DNA of 64,000 nucleotides, taken from positions 4,402,001-4,466,000 of the forward strand of contig NZ_CP028092.1 of assembly GCF_005491705.1 (NCBI RefSeq), in the 5' to 3' direction. Numbering within the stretch: position 1 is the stretch's first letter; the number at the start of each line of letters is the position of its first letter. This document shows positions 43,105-52,787 of this stretch, piece by piece. This DNA comes from Pontibacter sp. SGAir0037. Its GTDB lineage: Bacteria > Bacteroidota > Bacteroidia > Cytophagales > Hymenobacteraceae. The notes under the pieces are model-generated. The model saw nothing but the letters and a program-made list of their open reading frames with translations. It was not told where the DNA came from and did no database searches. The position numbers and the translations under genes were made by a program.

Positions 43105-44239
43105 GGCGGGTTTATTATTTGTAGTTATTTTTTTCTGCCTGTTGCAGCCCCTCAGGGCACAGGTATTACCGCTGGAGCAAAAGAACACAATCAGTACCGA
43201 CTGGATGGTGCAAAACCCGGCCTCGGGGCAACTTGTGCCTTACATAGCAGGAGAGCATGCGAACTATAATGCGGTGCATCAGTGGCTGTTCATCAACCCC
43301 CGGCAACCATTCCTGATCGACTTTGCTGCCAAGCAGAACCTATGCCTGTACCTGAACAATAAGCTGATTTTTTTGGCAGATTCAACAGCAAATTATACAT
43401 TGGATTTGTCTGCTTACAGTAAAGGAGTTGATGCGGTTCAGGGAAAATATCTGCTTACGGCCTGGCATCCGGCACAGCAACCGCTTGTGAGCACATACAA
43501 AAATCATTTGCCGGAACAGAGCACGGAGCAGAGGAGGAGCAGGTTTAATTTTACAAGGTTAAGCAACTATCCCAACCATACGGCCTTTGTAGTGTTTGTG
43601 CTTTTAATCGGCTTGCTGTATGGGAGCTTGAGAACTAATTTTACGGCAGACTTTCAAAACATCTACAACCCGGGTATTTTTTTTAAAGCAAATAAACTGG
43701 AGGAAGGAACGCTTGCAAAGCCTATCACCTCATGGTCCAGTATTTTATTTGTAATTGCTTTCTCGCTTTCTATGGCACTTCTTATTGTTGCCATACACAC
43801 CAATGTACAGCAGGTGCAGTTTATAAGCAGGTTGTTTCCTGTTTCAGAGGCAGATATTATTACCCGAATCCTGTTTTATACAGCGGTAGTTTTTGTGTTT
43901 ATCCTGCTCAAATACCTTTTCTTAAAAGTAATGGGTTTTATTTTCGAGCTGGAGCAGGTCGTGCATGTGCAGTACAATGAATTTATAAGAACGATACTTT
44001 TCCTGGGTATTTTTCTTCCCTTTATTATGCTCCTGTACCTGGGGCTAAACACATCACAGCCTCAAACCATTTTGTTAGTATCGAGCCTGGCTGTTTCCTT
44101 ACTTTTGATAATCACCACTCTCAGGGTTTTTATAACTGTAAATAAGAAAGCCACAGTACTAAATTTGCATTTATTTTCATACCTTTGCGCCACAGAAGTA
44201 ATTCCGTTGGCTGTAGTGCTAAAGTTAATTGTTTTCTAA
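43088..44239 (+). CDS. DUF4271 membrane protein
   Basis: ATG at 43088 (MLQKFKAGLLFVVIFFCLLQ) gives 383 residues with a signal peptide. A GTG 9 codons upstream is less likely. The N-terminal 150 residues are soluble, followed by hydrophobic segments beginning near residues 159, 217, 258, 301, 328 and 371 (TAFVVFVLLIGLLYGSL, SSILFVIAFSLSMALLIVAI and others), as in the DUF4271 family of Bacteroidota. The family has no known function but is regularly next to hemD, as here. The start overlaps the preceding transferase gene by 17 bp. Confidence 0.86.
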   Translation: MLQKFKAGLLFVVIFFCLLQPLRAQVLPLEQKNTISTDWMVQNPASGQLVPYIAGEHANYNAVHQWLFINPRQPFLIDFAAKQNLCLYLNNKLIFLADSTANYTLDLSAYSKGVDAVQGKYLLTAWHPAQQPLVSTYKNHLPEQSTEQRRSRFNFTRLSNYPNHTAFVVFVLLIGLLYGSLRTNFTADFQNIYNPGIFFKANKLEEGTLAKPITSWSSILFVIAFSLSMALLIVAIHTNVQQVQFISRLFPVSEADIITRILFYTAVVFVFILLKYLFLKVMGFIFELEQVVHVQYNEFIRTILFLGIFLPFIMLLYLGLNTSQPQTILLVSSLAVSLLLIITTLRVFITVNKKATVLNLHLFSYLCATEVIPLAVVLKLIVF

Positions 44240-44307
44240 CTTTTAGAATATTATTGCTATTCAGCGACGGGAAGAGCGGGTATAAAAATAAATAACTTCT
44301 ATACATT

Positions 44308-45111
44308 ATGGCTGAGAGTAATGTAACGGTAACGCCTTGGGCTAATCCAGACAGACACGAAATTCCTATTAAAAGCATTCTTGTAACGCAACCACAACCA
44401 ACTACAGACAATTCTCCTTATTTGTCTATTGCTGAAAAGTATGGTATTAAGGTGGATTTCAGAGCTTTTATTGAGGTTGAGCCAGTTCCTTATAAAGAAT
44501 TTCGAAAAGATAAAGTTGACATTCTGGCACATACAGCCGTTATTTTTACCAGCCGTAATGCAGTAGATCACTTCTTCAGAATCTGCCAGGAAAGCAAAAT
44601 TGAGATGCCTGCCGATATGAAGTATTTCTGTATTTCAGATCAGACAGCTTACTATCTGCAGAAGTACATCGTGCTGCGCAAGCGTAAGTTATTTGTAGGT
44701 GAAAAAACAGCCAAGGATCTGTTCGAGGTAATTAAAAAGCATAAGAACGAGAAATTCCTGTTCCCTTGCTCTAACATTCGGAAGGAAGATATTCCGGAGT
44801 TTCTGGAGGCAAACAAAATCAAGCATACAGAAGCTATTATTTATAAGACGGTAGCAGCCGATCTTTCTGATCTGGATGATGTAACGTACGATTGTATAGC
44901 TTTCTTCAGCCCGTCAGGAATAAGCTCGCTGTTTATCAACTTCCCGAACTTTAAGCAGAATAACACACGCATTGCCGCTTTCGGGCCAACTACTGCTAAG
45001 GCTGTGCGCGATGCCGGGTTAGAGTTGGATATTGAGGCCCCTATGCCAAATGCCCCTTCCATGACCGGAGCAATAGAGGTATACATTCAGAATATGAAGG
45101 CAAAAAAATAA
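44308..45111 (+). CDS. hemD: Uroporphyrinogen-III synthase family protein
   Basis: The 267-residue soluble enzyme has the bilobal HemD pattern: KSILVTQPQ, AVIFTSRNAVDHFF near residue 85, KFLFPCSNIRKEDIPEFLEA, YKTVAADLSDLDDVTYDCIA, then FFSPSGISSLF and IAAFGPTTAKAVRDAGLELD. It cyclises hydroxymethylbilane to uroporphyrinogen III in heme synthesis. HemD proteins diverge widely, so the call rests mainly on the SPSG and GPTTAKA segments and on the DUF4271 neighbour. Confidence 0.88.
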   Translation: MAESNVTVTPWANPDRHEIPIKSILVTQPQPTTDNSPYLSIAEKYGIKVDFRAFIEVEPVPYKEFRKDKVDILAHTAVIFTSRNAVDHFFRICQESKIEMPADMKYFCISDQTAYYLQKYIVLRKRKLFVGEKTAKDLFEVIKKHKNEKFLFPCSNIRKEDIPEFLEANKIKHTEAIIYKTVAADLSDLDDVTYDCIAFFSPSGISSLFINFPNFKQNNTRIAAFGPTTAKAVRDAGLELDIEAPMPNAPSMTGAIEVYIQNMKAKK

Positions 45112-45152
45112 GTAGAAGGCTGTAACTTTTACGTTATTTTTCCATAATACTT

Positions 45153-45200
45153 AAAACGCAAAAGCGAGATATGTATCAAACATACTTGCTTTTGCGTTTT
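45153..45200 (+). terminator. Terminator of hemD overlapping the next promoter
   Basis: AAAACGCAAAAGC pairs with GCTTTTGCGTTTT with a few mismatches in the upper stem. The right arm contains the TTTG box at 45191-45194 of the porP promoter. Confidence 0.7.
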
Positions 45201-45221
45201 AGCGTTTAATACCTATATTTG
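45191..45221 (+). promoter_or_regulatory. Bacteroidota consensus promoter of porP
   Basis: TTTG at 45191-45194 is followed by a 19-nt spacer and TATATTTG at 45214-45221. This is an exact match to the TTTG-N19-TAnnTTTG consensus, about 55 bases before the start ATG. Confidence 0.75.
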
Positions 45222-45275
45222 ATTGTTGTTGTTCCGTATTCTGTCTAACTATACCTTGCCTTCTTGCAACAGCCT

Positions 45276-46235
45276 ATGAGAAAGCTTTTACCAATAGTCT
45301 TACTGTTGCTGCTATGCCAGCCCTTTGCAAAGGCGCAACAGCAGCCTCAGTTTAGCCATTATGGTTTTAATGGGTTGTACATAAGTCCTGCTTATGCCGG
45401 CATCACAAACCGCCCTGAGGTTATGTCACTTTTTAGGTATCAGTGGCTTGGCTATAATGCATCTTTCGATGATGGTGGCTCCCCTCAGACTTTGCTCATT
45501 TCAGCACACACGCCGGTCCATTTTCTAAAGGGAGGTTTAGGGATAAATCTTTTGCGAGACCAAATTGCCAACACTACGGTTACCAATGCAGCACTTTCTT
45601 ATTCTTTCCATATTAATATCGGCGAGGGTAAACTAGGAGTGGGGGTTCAGGGAAATATTAATAATTATAAAAAAGGTAGCTACAGGGCCAGGCAGGATAA
45701 CGATCCTCATGTACCGTTTAATAGTTCCGACACCAAGTATGATCTGGGGGCAGGCGTCTGGTACGAATCTTCAACATTTTATGCAGGTGGGGGAGTAACA
45801 AATTTACTTAAATCAAAGTATGAGTTTGAGGATGTGACAGGAGATAGTGTGGGAACGGTCTTAGGAGAGCACCATATTTATGTAACAGGAGGCTATAATT
45901 TTCCTTTGACTAGGGATGTCACTTTAACACCAACAGTATTATTAAAGCATGATACTGAGACATTTTCGTTCGATGCAGGAGCCAGGGCAACTTTTCTGGA
46001 AAAATATTGGCTCGGTTTGAATTATCGGCATCAAGAAGCTGTTAGTGCGCTTGTAGGTATAAGCTTATTTGAGGGGAATGCACTAAGAGTTGGATATGCT
46101 TTTGATTTCACTACATTAAATAGATATGCAAAAGCCCCATCGTCACATGAGGTGATGATGTCATACAGATTGCCTGAACCAGTTGTCAGGTTCCGTCCGC
46201 CAGTTCGAACTCCTCGTTATTATTTCTCGAGATAA
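45276..46235 (+). CDS. porP: PorP/SprF family type IX secretion system outer membrane protein
   Basis: ATG at 45276 (MRKLLPIVLLLLLCQPFAKA) gives 319 residues; a TTG four codons earlier is not needed. The signal is followed by QPQFSHYGFNGLYISPAYAG, the hallmark N-terminus of PorP/SprF (PQFS.Y..N....NPAYAG type). The rest is a beta-barrel with a GVGVQGNINNYKKGSYR strand and repeated Gly-aromatic strands. In the T9SS PorP helps link the translocon to gliding adhesin or Plug/Sov parts. It precedes gldKLMN with 222 bp between, as in the porPKLMN order of Porphyromonas. Confidence 0.9.
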   Translation: MRKLLPIVLLLLLCQPFAKAQQQPQFSHYGFNGLYISPAYAGITNRPEVMSLFRYQWLGYNASFDDGGSPQTLLISAHTPVHFLKGGLGINLLRDQIANTTVTNAALSYSFHINIGEGKLGVGVQGNINNYKKGSYRARQDNDPHVPFNSSDTKYDLGAGVWYESSTFYAGGGVTNLLKSKYEFEDVTGDSVGTVLGEHHIYVTGGYNFPLTRDVTLTPTVLLKHDTETFSFDAGARATFLEKYWLGLNYRHQEAVSALVGISLFEGNALRVGYAFDFTTLNRYAKAPSSHEVMMSYRLPEPVVRFRPPVRTPRYYFSR

Positions 46236-46388
46236 AGTATGCTTTTATCAAGAAAATGTCTAAATAAGTTTTTTTACAAAAACAGAAAAAATACAAACAA
46301 TTATAAACAATAAAGGGAAGGTAGTGCCGTTGAGATAATATAATTTAATGCTAAAACAAATATTTGTTTTAATTATTTATTATTCTCA

Positions 46389-46396
46389 TATATTTG
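46389..46396 (+). promoter_or_regulatory. Putative -7 element of gldK, TATATTTG
   Basis: TATATTTG lies 62 bases before the gldK ATG. A TTTG lies 22 nt upstream, slightly longer than the usual 19-21 spacer. Confidence 0.5.
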
Positions 46397-46457
46397 CTAC
46401 ACCTATAAATGCGTGCAGTTATTTATACTAGGAAATTTTACTTTTTTAAGAATCATC

Positions 46458-47480
46458 ATGAACAAATTACATAAACTGTCTTTCTTCGGTTTGGCGGTGG
46501 TGATACTAGCAGGCTGTGGTATGGGAAGAGGTCCGCAAGGTGATCTTGTCGGAGCAGAAGATAGGCCAGAATTTAATGCTCAGGAAGTCCCTTACGGTAT
46601 GGTGGCTTGCCCTGGTGGAACTTTCCACATGGGACAGGCAGATCAGGACATTGCGGCCACTATGGCTAATATGAATAAGCAGGTAACTATAAGTGGTTTC
46701 TATATGGATGAAACAGAAATCACGAACAATGAATACCGCCAGTTTATGAATGTGATGATGGAAGACTCTCTGGATGTGTTGGGAGAGGAGTACATTATGT
46801 CGCAGTTATATCCTGATACAACGGTATGGGTGAGAGACTTCTCTTATCACATGGGTGACCCGCTGATGGAATATTACTATACACACCCTGCTTTTGATGA
46901 ATATCCGGTAGTAGGTGTAGATTGGTTTGCGGCAAGACAATTCAGTACCTGGCGCACCAAGCACAAAAACCAGGCAAATGCCGAAAGAGGAAGAGCCCCA
47001 ATCCCGGGCTTCAGGTTGCCATCTGAGGCAGAATGGGAGTATGCCGCAAGAGGGGGACGCGATATGGCTACATTCCCTTGGGGCGGACCTTACCTGCGCA
47101 ATGCAAAAGGCTGTTTGCTGGCAAACTTCAAACCCGGCAGAGGCGACTACTACAGCGATGGCTTTACTTATACGGCCCCTGTAGCGCAATTCTTCCCGAA
47201 CGACTTTGGCCTCTACGATATGTCTGGTAACGTGGCAGAATGGTGCGAAGATGCCTATGCTGATGCTGCTGTTCCATTGGTTTGGGACCTTAACCCGGTT
47301 TATAACGACGACAACGAGCCCCGCAAAATTGTGAGAGGCGGATCATGGAAAGATATAGCTTACTTCCTGGAGACCGGTACCAGAAACTTCGAGTACCAGG
47401 ATTCTGCCAGATCCTACATTGGCTTCCGAAACGTGGTGACTTATTTGGGAAGATCATCCGGAAGAGAATTCAGAAGATAA
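46458..47480 (+). CDS. gldK: Type IX secretion / gliding motility lipoprotein GldK (PorK)
   Basis: ATG at 46458 (MNKLHKLSFFGLAVVILAGC) gives 340 residues with lipid Cys at 20. The mature protein is a formylglycine-generating enzyme-like (FGE-sulfatase/DUF323) domain: GGTFHMGQADQD, MDETEITNNEYRQFM, VGVDWFAARQFSTWR, PSEAEWEYAARGG, and FGLYDMSGNVAEWCEDAY. GldK forms the outer membrane-facing ring of the T9SS with GldN. It starts the gldKLMN operon. It seems shorter than the flavobacterial proteins as I recall them; a full-length comparison was not possible. Confidence 0.93.
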   Translation: MNKLHKLSFFGLAVVILAGCGMGRGPQGDLVGAEDRPEFNAQEVPYGMVACPGGTFHMGQADQDIAATMANMNKQVTISGFYMDETEITNNEYRQFMNVMMEDSLDVLGEEYIMSQLYPDTTVWVRDFSYHMGDPLMEYYYTHPAFDEYPVVGVDWFAARQFSTWRTKHKNQANAERGRAPIPGFRLPSEAEWEYAARGGRDMATFPWGGPYLRNAKGCLLANFKPGRGDYYSDGFTYTAPVAQFFPNDFGLYDMSGNVAEWCEDAYADAAVPLVWDLNPVYNDDNEPRKIVRGGSWKDIAYFLETGTRNFEYQDSARSYIGFRNVVTYLGRSSGREFRR

Positions 47481-47547
47481 TCGCATAACAAACTTAATTT
47501 TCAAACCTTTATATTTATTAAACCTCAAAATCTAATTAGAAAATAAA

Positions 47548-48351
47548 ATGAGCAAAGCTAGAGGCAACTTTTTATTCGATGTATTAATGCCTAAAATATA
47601 TGGCCTTGGTGCTGCGGTTGTTATTGTGGGAGCGTTGTTTAAAATACAACACTGGGATGGTGCCGATTTGATGTTGATAGTAGGTCTTAGTACAGAAGCT
47701 ATTATTTTTGCTCTGAGTGCATTTCAGCCACAGTCGCATGAGCCGGATTGGGCACGTGTTTATCCGCAATTAGCAGACGATTATACTGGAGAAGCTTTAA
47801 TGCCTGCAACAGCAACAGCAGTAGGCGGCGGATCTGGTTTAACTAGAAAACTGGATGATATGCTGCGTGATGCCAACGTAACTCCTGAAACTATGAACTC
47901 TCTTGGTATGGGCCTGAACCGTCTGAGCGAAACAACTGCTCAAATGGCAGACTTGAGCCAGGCTGCTGCCGCAACAGATGATTATACTATTAAAGTAAGA
48001 AATGCTGCAGGTCAGTTAGGCGAAATAAACAAAGCTTATGCTGCTACTGCTGATGCCTTGTCGCAAATGGCAGGATCTGCTGTAGATGCAAAAGAGTACC
48101 ACAACCAGGTGCAGAACATGACACGCAACCTTGGAGCATTAAACGCTGTGTATGAAATGGAACTTCAGGATACAAATAATCACCTGAAAACCATGAACAA
48201 GTTCTATGGTAGCCTGAGCGTAGCAATGGAAAACCTGACTGACGCAGGAAAAGATACCGAACAATTTAAGCAGGAAGTAGCACAATTAACAAAGAACCTA
48301 CACTCTCTTAACACAGTGTATGGTAATATGTTAACAGCTATGAAAAGCTAA
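47548..48351 (+). CDS. gldL: Type IX secretion / gliding motor protein GldL (PorL)
   Basis: The 267-residue inner membrane protein has two N-terminal TM helices, YGLGAAVVIVGALFKIQHW (about 18-36) and LMLIVGLSTEAIIFALSAF. A long cytosolic coiled-coil tail with Asn/Gln/Met repeats follows (NMTRNLGALNAVYEMELQD). Glu50 in TM2 aligns with the membrane Glu of GldL reported as essential for proton-driven rotation. With GldM it forms the T9SS/gliding motor. It lies 67 bp after gldK and 45 bp before gldM. Confidence 0.95.
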   Translation: MSKARGNFLFDVLMPKIYGLGAAVVIVGALFKIQHWDGADLMLIVGLSTEAIIFALSAFQPQSHEPDWARVYPQLADDYTGEALMPATATAVGGGSGLTRKLDDMLRDANVTPETMNSLGMGLNRLSETTAQMADLSQAAAATDDYTIKVRNAAGQLGEINKAYAATADALSQMAGSAVDAKEYHNQVQNMTRNLGALNAVYEMELQDTNNHLKTMNKFYGSLSVAMENLTDAGKDTEQFKQEVAQLTKNLHSLNTVYGNMLTAMKS

Positions 48352-48396
48352 CTATTAACAAAATCAACAAAAGACAAAGACCCTATAGTATAAAAA

Positions 48397-49986
48397 ATGG
48401 CTGGAGGAAAAGAGACCCCACGGCAGAAGATGATCGGTATGATGTACTTAGTACTTACCGCTCTTTTAGCTCTGAACGTGAGTTCGGCTATTCTGTTAAA
48501 GTTTGAGTTCCTGGATAACAGTTTAAAGGAACTGAATGATAAAACGATATCAGATAATGCCGGCGTAGTATCAAATATCAGAAAGTCTGTGAGTGAAGGC
48601 CCCGGAACAGAAAACGACAAACGGGTACTTTCAAATGCAGAATCTGTTAGAAAACAAACAGAAGAACTTATTACCTACATAAGAGGCGTAAGACAGGAAC
48701 TGATCGGAAGAGCTGGAGATGTGAATGCCGAAGGGCACTACGTGAACCCTGAAGCAAATGAGATTGTAAACATGACCATGATAGGTGGTTCTAACAACGG
48801 CGCTGCTTATGAACTGAAGGACAGGCTGAACAACTATGCTAAGTTTTTGCGTCAGTACAACGAAAACATCCCTCAGAGCATTGCATTAGATGGTAACGAA
48901 GATCCTATTGCAAAGAATGATCCGGTGCAGAGAAGAAAGGATTTTGCGCACCTGGGCTTTGAAGAAACGCCACTTGTAGCTGCTTTGGCTTTCCTTTCCC
49001 AGAAAGAATCTGAAGTGCTGAAGTATGAAGCGGATGCTTTGCAAAGTTTAGCTGCTAAAGTAGGTGCGGATATTATCAAATTTGAGAAAATTTTTGCCAT
49101 GGCTCGTGCAGAGTCTAAAGTAGTTGCAGCTGGTACCAAATATAGAGCAGAAATGTTTATTGCTGCTTCTTCAGATGCCATTACACCAACGATGACGTTC
49201 CAGGGTAAACCTGTGAAAGTAGAAGGCGGAAAGGGTATTATTGAATTTACGGCTGCTGCTAATAATTATGATGCAGAAGGAAACTCTAAGCAGACATGGA
49301 AAGGGCAGGTAACTATTAACCAGGGAGGAAACACACAAACCCTTCCGGTTGAAGAAACTTACATAGTGGCAAAGCCAGTTATCCAGATTCAATCTGCTGC
49401 TATTCAGCAGTTGTACTTCCAGTGTGCCAATGAGCTGAACGTACAAGTACCTGCTTTAGGTGCGGTATATGATCCTAGCTTCTCGGCTTCAGGCGGTTCG
49501 GCTATAAAAGGTGCTAAAAAGGGGTTAGTAACAATTATTCCTAACGCAACTGAAGTTACTCTTAATGTGAGTAGCGGTGGAAACGCAATTGGTTCTGAAA
49601 AATTCAGAGTCCGTCCGATTCCGAAACCTTCTCTTGCCGTAGTAGTAAACGGTAAGCCAATCGATCAGAAAAGAGGTATTCCAGCCCAGTCTATCAGAGC
49701 CGTAGAAATGCGTGCCATTGCTGACGAAGGATTTAGCCAGGCTTTACCACAGGAAGCTCGTTTCAGAGTAACCAAATGGAGAGCTTTCCTGGTAAGAGGA
49801 TCTAACCCTATCGATCAGGCTGAATTTAATGGGCCAAATGCTGACCTGAGCAGATTTGCATCTAAGGCGGGTAAAGGTGATCGGGTTACCATTGAGGTAC
49901 TTGAAGTAAAGCGCCTGAACTACCAGGGCAATGCTGTGGCAGCAAATGCCGGCGGAGATGGAATTTTTACTGTTCCGCTTAATTAA
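48397..49986 (+). CDS. gldM: Type IX secretion / gliding motor protein GldM (PorM)
   Basis: The 529-residue protein has one N-terminal TM (MMYLVLTALLALNVSSAILL, about residues 10-30) after MAGGKETPRQK, then a long periplasmic shaft of alpha-helical and beta-rich domains ending in Gly/Asn-rich segments. It couples GldL in the inner membrane to the GldK/GldN ring. The length matches GldM of other Bacteroidota. It sits between gldL and gldN with short gaps. Confidence 0.95.
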   Translation: MAGGKETPRQKMIGMMYLVLTALLALNVSSAILLKFEFLDNSLKELNDKTISDNAGVVSNIRKSVSEGPGTENDKRVLSNAESVRKQTEELITYIRGVRQELIGRAGDVNAEGHYVNPEANEIVNMTMIGGSNNGAAYELKDRLNNYAKFLRQYNENIPQSIALDGNEDPIAKNDPVQRRKDFAHLGFEETPLVAALAFLSQKESEVLKYEADALQSLAAKVGADIIKFEKIFAMARAESKVVAAGTKYRAEMFIAASSDAITPTMTFQGKPVKVEGGKGIIEFTAAANNYDAEGNSKQTWKGQVTINQGGNTQTLPVEETYIVAKPVIQIQSAAIQQLYFQCANELNVQVPALGAVYDPSFSASGGSAIKGAKKGLVTIIPNATEVTLNVSSGGNAIGSEKFRVRPIPKPSLAVVVNGKPIDQKRGIPAQSIRAVEMRAIADEGFSQALPQEARFRVTKWRAFLVRGSNPIDQAEFNGPNADLSRFASKAGKGDRVTIEVLEVKRLNYQGNAVAANAGGDGIFTVPLN

Positions 49987-50011
49987 TCAAAATTAGAAGC
50001 TAACAAAGCGT

Positions 50012-50875
50012 ATGAAACTGATAAAAGCAATAGGTGGTGTAGCGGCAGGTGTACTGCTCTCTTTAGGAGCTTTTGCACAGCAAGTGCCTAATACGCAATC
50101 AAGCAGCCCGTCGGCAAGGCCGATTCCGGAGCACGATATCTTGTTTAAGAAAACAGTTTGGCGTAAAATCGATTTGCGTGAAAAGCAAAACACGCCTATG
50201 TTCTCTGAAAACAGAGAGATTACCAGAATCTTAATTGATGCTGTGAAAAGTGGAGAACTTGTTGCTTATAAGACTGATTCTGTAAATGTACCACTCACGA
50301 AAGAGGAGTTTCTTGGAAATATGACTCCAAAAGAACAAGGGGCGACATTAACAGAAGAAGAAATTGCAGCAGGTTTTGGTGAGCAGCAGGAAAGTGAAGA
50401 TGATGCATGGGGCGCAGCTTTAGGCTCATCAGCCACCGAGACTTCTGCTCCGGCAAGCAACGAATATTTTGCAAAGCAACTATACCTGCTTGAGCTGAAA
50501 GAGAATGTCGTGTTTGATAAGAAGCGTTCACGCATGTATCATGACATTCAGACAATCAGCATCAAAGTGCCTGCTACTCTAAACCCATTAGGGTTTGAGC
50601 AGACGGTAGGTACTTTCAGGATGAATGACTTGGTAAAAGTGTTCAGGAACAATCCTGATGTGGCTATCTGGTTTAATGCTCAGAATGATGCACAGCATAA
50701 AAACCTTGCCGACGCTTTCGACCTGTGGTTATTCAGCTCATACATCACAAAAATTTCTAACCCGAACGATAGAGGTCTTGCTGACATCTACGGTGGTGGA
50801 CGAAAAGGATTGTTAGCTGCTCAGGACGCTGCTGAAGCTCTTATAGAGTATGAATATAGCCTTTGGAGCTACTAA
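50012..50875 (+). CDS. gldN: Type IX secretion / gliding protein GldN (PorN)
   Basis: The 287-residue periplasmic protein has a signal peptide (MKLIKAIGGVAAGVLLSLGA then FAQQ). Conserved segments are DILFKKTVWRKIDLREKQN, QLYLLELKENVVFDKKRSRM and WFNAQNDAQHKNLADAFDLW, ending in ALIEYEYSLWSY. It binds GldK and PorW/SprE. It lies 25 bp after gldM and ends at a terminator. Confidence 0.94.
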   Translation: MKLIKAIGGVAAGVLLSLGAFAQQVPNTQSSSPSARPIPEHDILFKKTVWRKIDLREKQNTPMFSENREITRILIDAVKSGELVAYKTDSVNVPLTKEEFLGNMTPKEQGATLTEEEIAAGFGEQQESEDDAWGAALGSSATETSAPASNEYFAKQLYLLELKENVVFDKKRSRMYHDIQTISIKVPATLNPLGFEQTVGTFRMNDLVKVFRNNPDVAIWFNAQNDAQHKNLADAFDLWLFSSYITKISNPNDRGLADIYGGGRKGLLAAQDAAEALIEYEYSLWSY

Positions 50876-50900
50876 GCTGATAACTTAGCTTAACTATACA

Positions 50901-50944
50901 AAAAGAAAGCGGGTGGTTCAACAGAGCCTCCCGCTTCTTTTTTA
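50901..50944 (+). terminator. Terminator after gldN
   Basis: AAGAAAGCGGG pairs with CCCGCTTCTT with one bulged A, followed by a T-run. It closes the porP-gldKLMN block before convergent uvrC. Confidence 0.8.
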
Positions 50945-50973
50945 TGCCATCCTACCTGTTCCTGAAGTAAATG

Positions 50974-52776
50974 TTACTGGTGCAGAAAATTGTATAAAAT
51001 CTGCGCTTTAGACTGGCCTACTTCTTCTTCCAGTTCCTGCTGCGACAGCTCTTTCAGTTTCTTAACAGATTTGTATTTTAAAAGAAGTGCTTGTGCGGTG
51101 GCGGGGCCAATTCCTTTTACTTCAGTTAGCTCTGTCTTTAAAGTGCTGGCATCACGCTTGCTTCTATGGAAGGTGATAGCAAAACGGTGTGCTTCGTTGC
51201 GCAGCCGCTGTATCAGTTTAAGCGATTCAGATTTTTTATCGATATACAGAGGCAGTTTATCACCTGGATAAAAGATTTCCTCCAGTCGCTTCGCAATACC
51301 AATAATGGCTATTTGCCCCCATAGGTTTAGGTCTTTAAGTGCCTGTACCGCAAAGCTCAACTGTCCTTTACCGCCATCAATAATAATGAGCTGAGGCAGT
51401 GGCTGGTTTTCTTCTAGCAGTCGTTTATAGCGACGGGTAACAATTTCGTACATCGACTCAAAGTCGTTCGGCCCAACCACAGTTTTAATATTGAAGTGGC
51501 GGTAGTCCTTTTTACTCGGCTTGCCATTCTTAAAGCACACCATAGAGGCCACCGGATTATCGCCCTGAAAGTTAGAGTTATCGAAGCACTCAATGTGGCG
51601 TGGCAGTTCAGTAAGCCTCAGGTCTTTCTTCATTGTCTCGAGCACACGGAGCTCGCGCTGCTCACCTAGGTCTTTATTCTTCTCCTGCCGGCCCTCCCGC
51701 TCCTTGCGCAGGTACAACGCGTTCTTTAGCGATAGGTTTATGAGCTTGCGCTTATCGCCGATCTGGGGAAGAGAAACAGTTACATTATCTAAAGGAAGTG
51801 TAAGTTCTATGTTGGTAATAATCTCACGGGACGTGCTTTCAAATTCATGGCGCAACTGCACAATAACAGAGGCCATAATGTCTTCGTCTGCTTCATCCAG
51901 CTTTTTCTGTATCTCCAGCGACTGCGTTAAGATAATAGAACCGTTCATCACTTTCAGGTAGTTAATGAAGGCGCACTTCTCGTTAGACGTAATCGTGAAT
52001 ACATCAATATTTGTTAATGTATTACTTACCACTGTAGACTTGGCCTGAAAATCATCCAGCATGTCCAGCTTTTGCTTATACTGGTGCGCTACCTCAAACT
52101 GATATTCTTCAGCCGCAACTGCCATGCGCTCTTTAAAGTAGTTTTTTGCAATAGACAAGTTACCAGACAAAATGCTTCTGATCTGGGAGATGTACTCATT
52201 ATAAGTTGTTTCATCCACCAGATTTTCGCACGGGCCTTTACAGTTGCCGATATGATACTCTAGGCATACTTTAAATTTACCGGCCGCAATGTTCTCCTGA
52301 GATAGGTTGTAGGTACAGGTACGTAAAGGATAAAGCGTCCTGATGAGGTCCAGCACCACATTCATAGTAGTACCACTTGGGTAAGGGCCAAAGTAGCGCG
52401 AACCATCGTTTATTTTATTGCGGGTGCTAATGATCCGTGGAAAACGCTCATTCACTATACAAATGTAAGGATACGTTTTGCCGTCCTTTAGCAGGATATT
52501 ATACTTCGGCTGGTATTGTTTGATCAGGTTATTCTCCAGCAGAAAAGCGTCTGCTTCTGTGTCTACTATGGTAAACTCAATATCCTTGATCTGGGAAACC
52601 AGTTTTAGTGTTTTCTTATTATGCTGTGTAGAGCGGTTGAAATAGGAGCTAACGCGTTTCCTGATATCAACTGCTTTACCAACATAGATAATACCTTTTT
52701 CGTCGAAGAATTTATATATACCAGGCTTATGAGGAAGGTGCGATATCTTCTCCCTCAGCCTCTCATTTGCAGCCAT
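50974..52776 (-). CDS. uvrC: Excinuclease ABC subunit C
   Basis: The 600-residue nuclease of nucleotide excision repair has a GIY-YIG domain at 14-90 (KPGIYKFFDEKGIIYVGKAV), a UvrBC motif near 205-240, and an RNase H-like 5' nuclease domain (IECFDNSNFQGDNPVASMVC, IIIDGGKGQL). A C-terminal helix-hairpin-helix reads VKGIGPATAQALLLKY. It is last in the minus-strand sprE-like/PBP1A/uvrC run, 11 bp after the PBP gene. Confidence 0.96.
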   Translation of the reverse strand: MAANERLREKISHLPHKPGIYKFFDEKGIIYVGKAVDIRKRVSSYFNRSTQHNKKTLKLVSQIKDIEFTIVDTEADAFLLENNLIKQYQPKYNILLKDGKTYPYICIVNERFPRIISTRNKINDGSRYFGPYPSGTTMNVVLDLIRTLYPLRTCTYNLSQENIAAGKFKVCLEYHIGNCKGPCENLVDETTYNEYISQIRSILSGNLSIAKNYFKERMAVAAEEYQFEVAHQYKQKLDMLDDFQAKSTVVSNTLTNIDVFTITSNEKCAFINYLKVMNGSIILTQSLEIQKKLDEADEDIMASVIVQLRHEFESTSREIITNIELTLPLDNVTVSLPQIGDKRKLINLSLKNALYLRKEREGRQEKNKDLGEQRELRVLETMKKDLRLTELPRHIECFDNSNFQGDNPVASMVCFKNGKPSKKDYRHFNIKTVVGPNDFESMYEIVTRRYKRLLEENQPLPQLIIIDGGKGQLSFAVQALKDLNLWGQIAIIGIAKRLEEIFYPGDKLPLYIDKKSESLKLIQRLRNEAHRFAITFHRSKRDASTLKTELTEVKGIGPATAQALLLKYKSVKKLKELSQQELEEEVGQSKAQILYNFLHQ

Positions 52777-52787
52777 GCACGTTTTTA

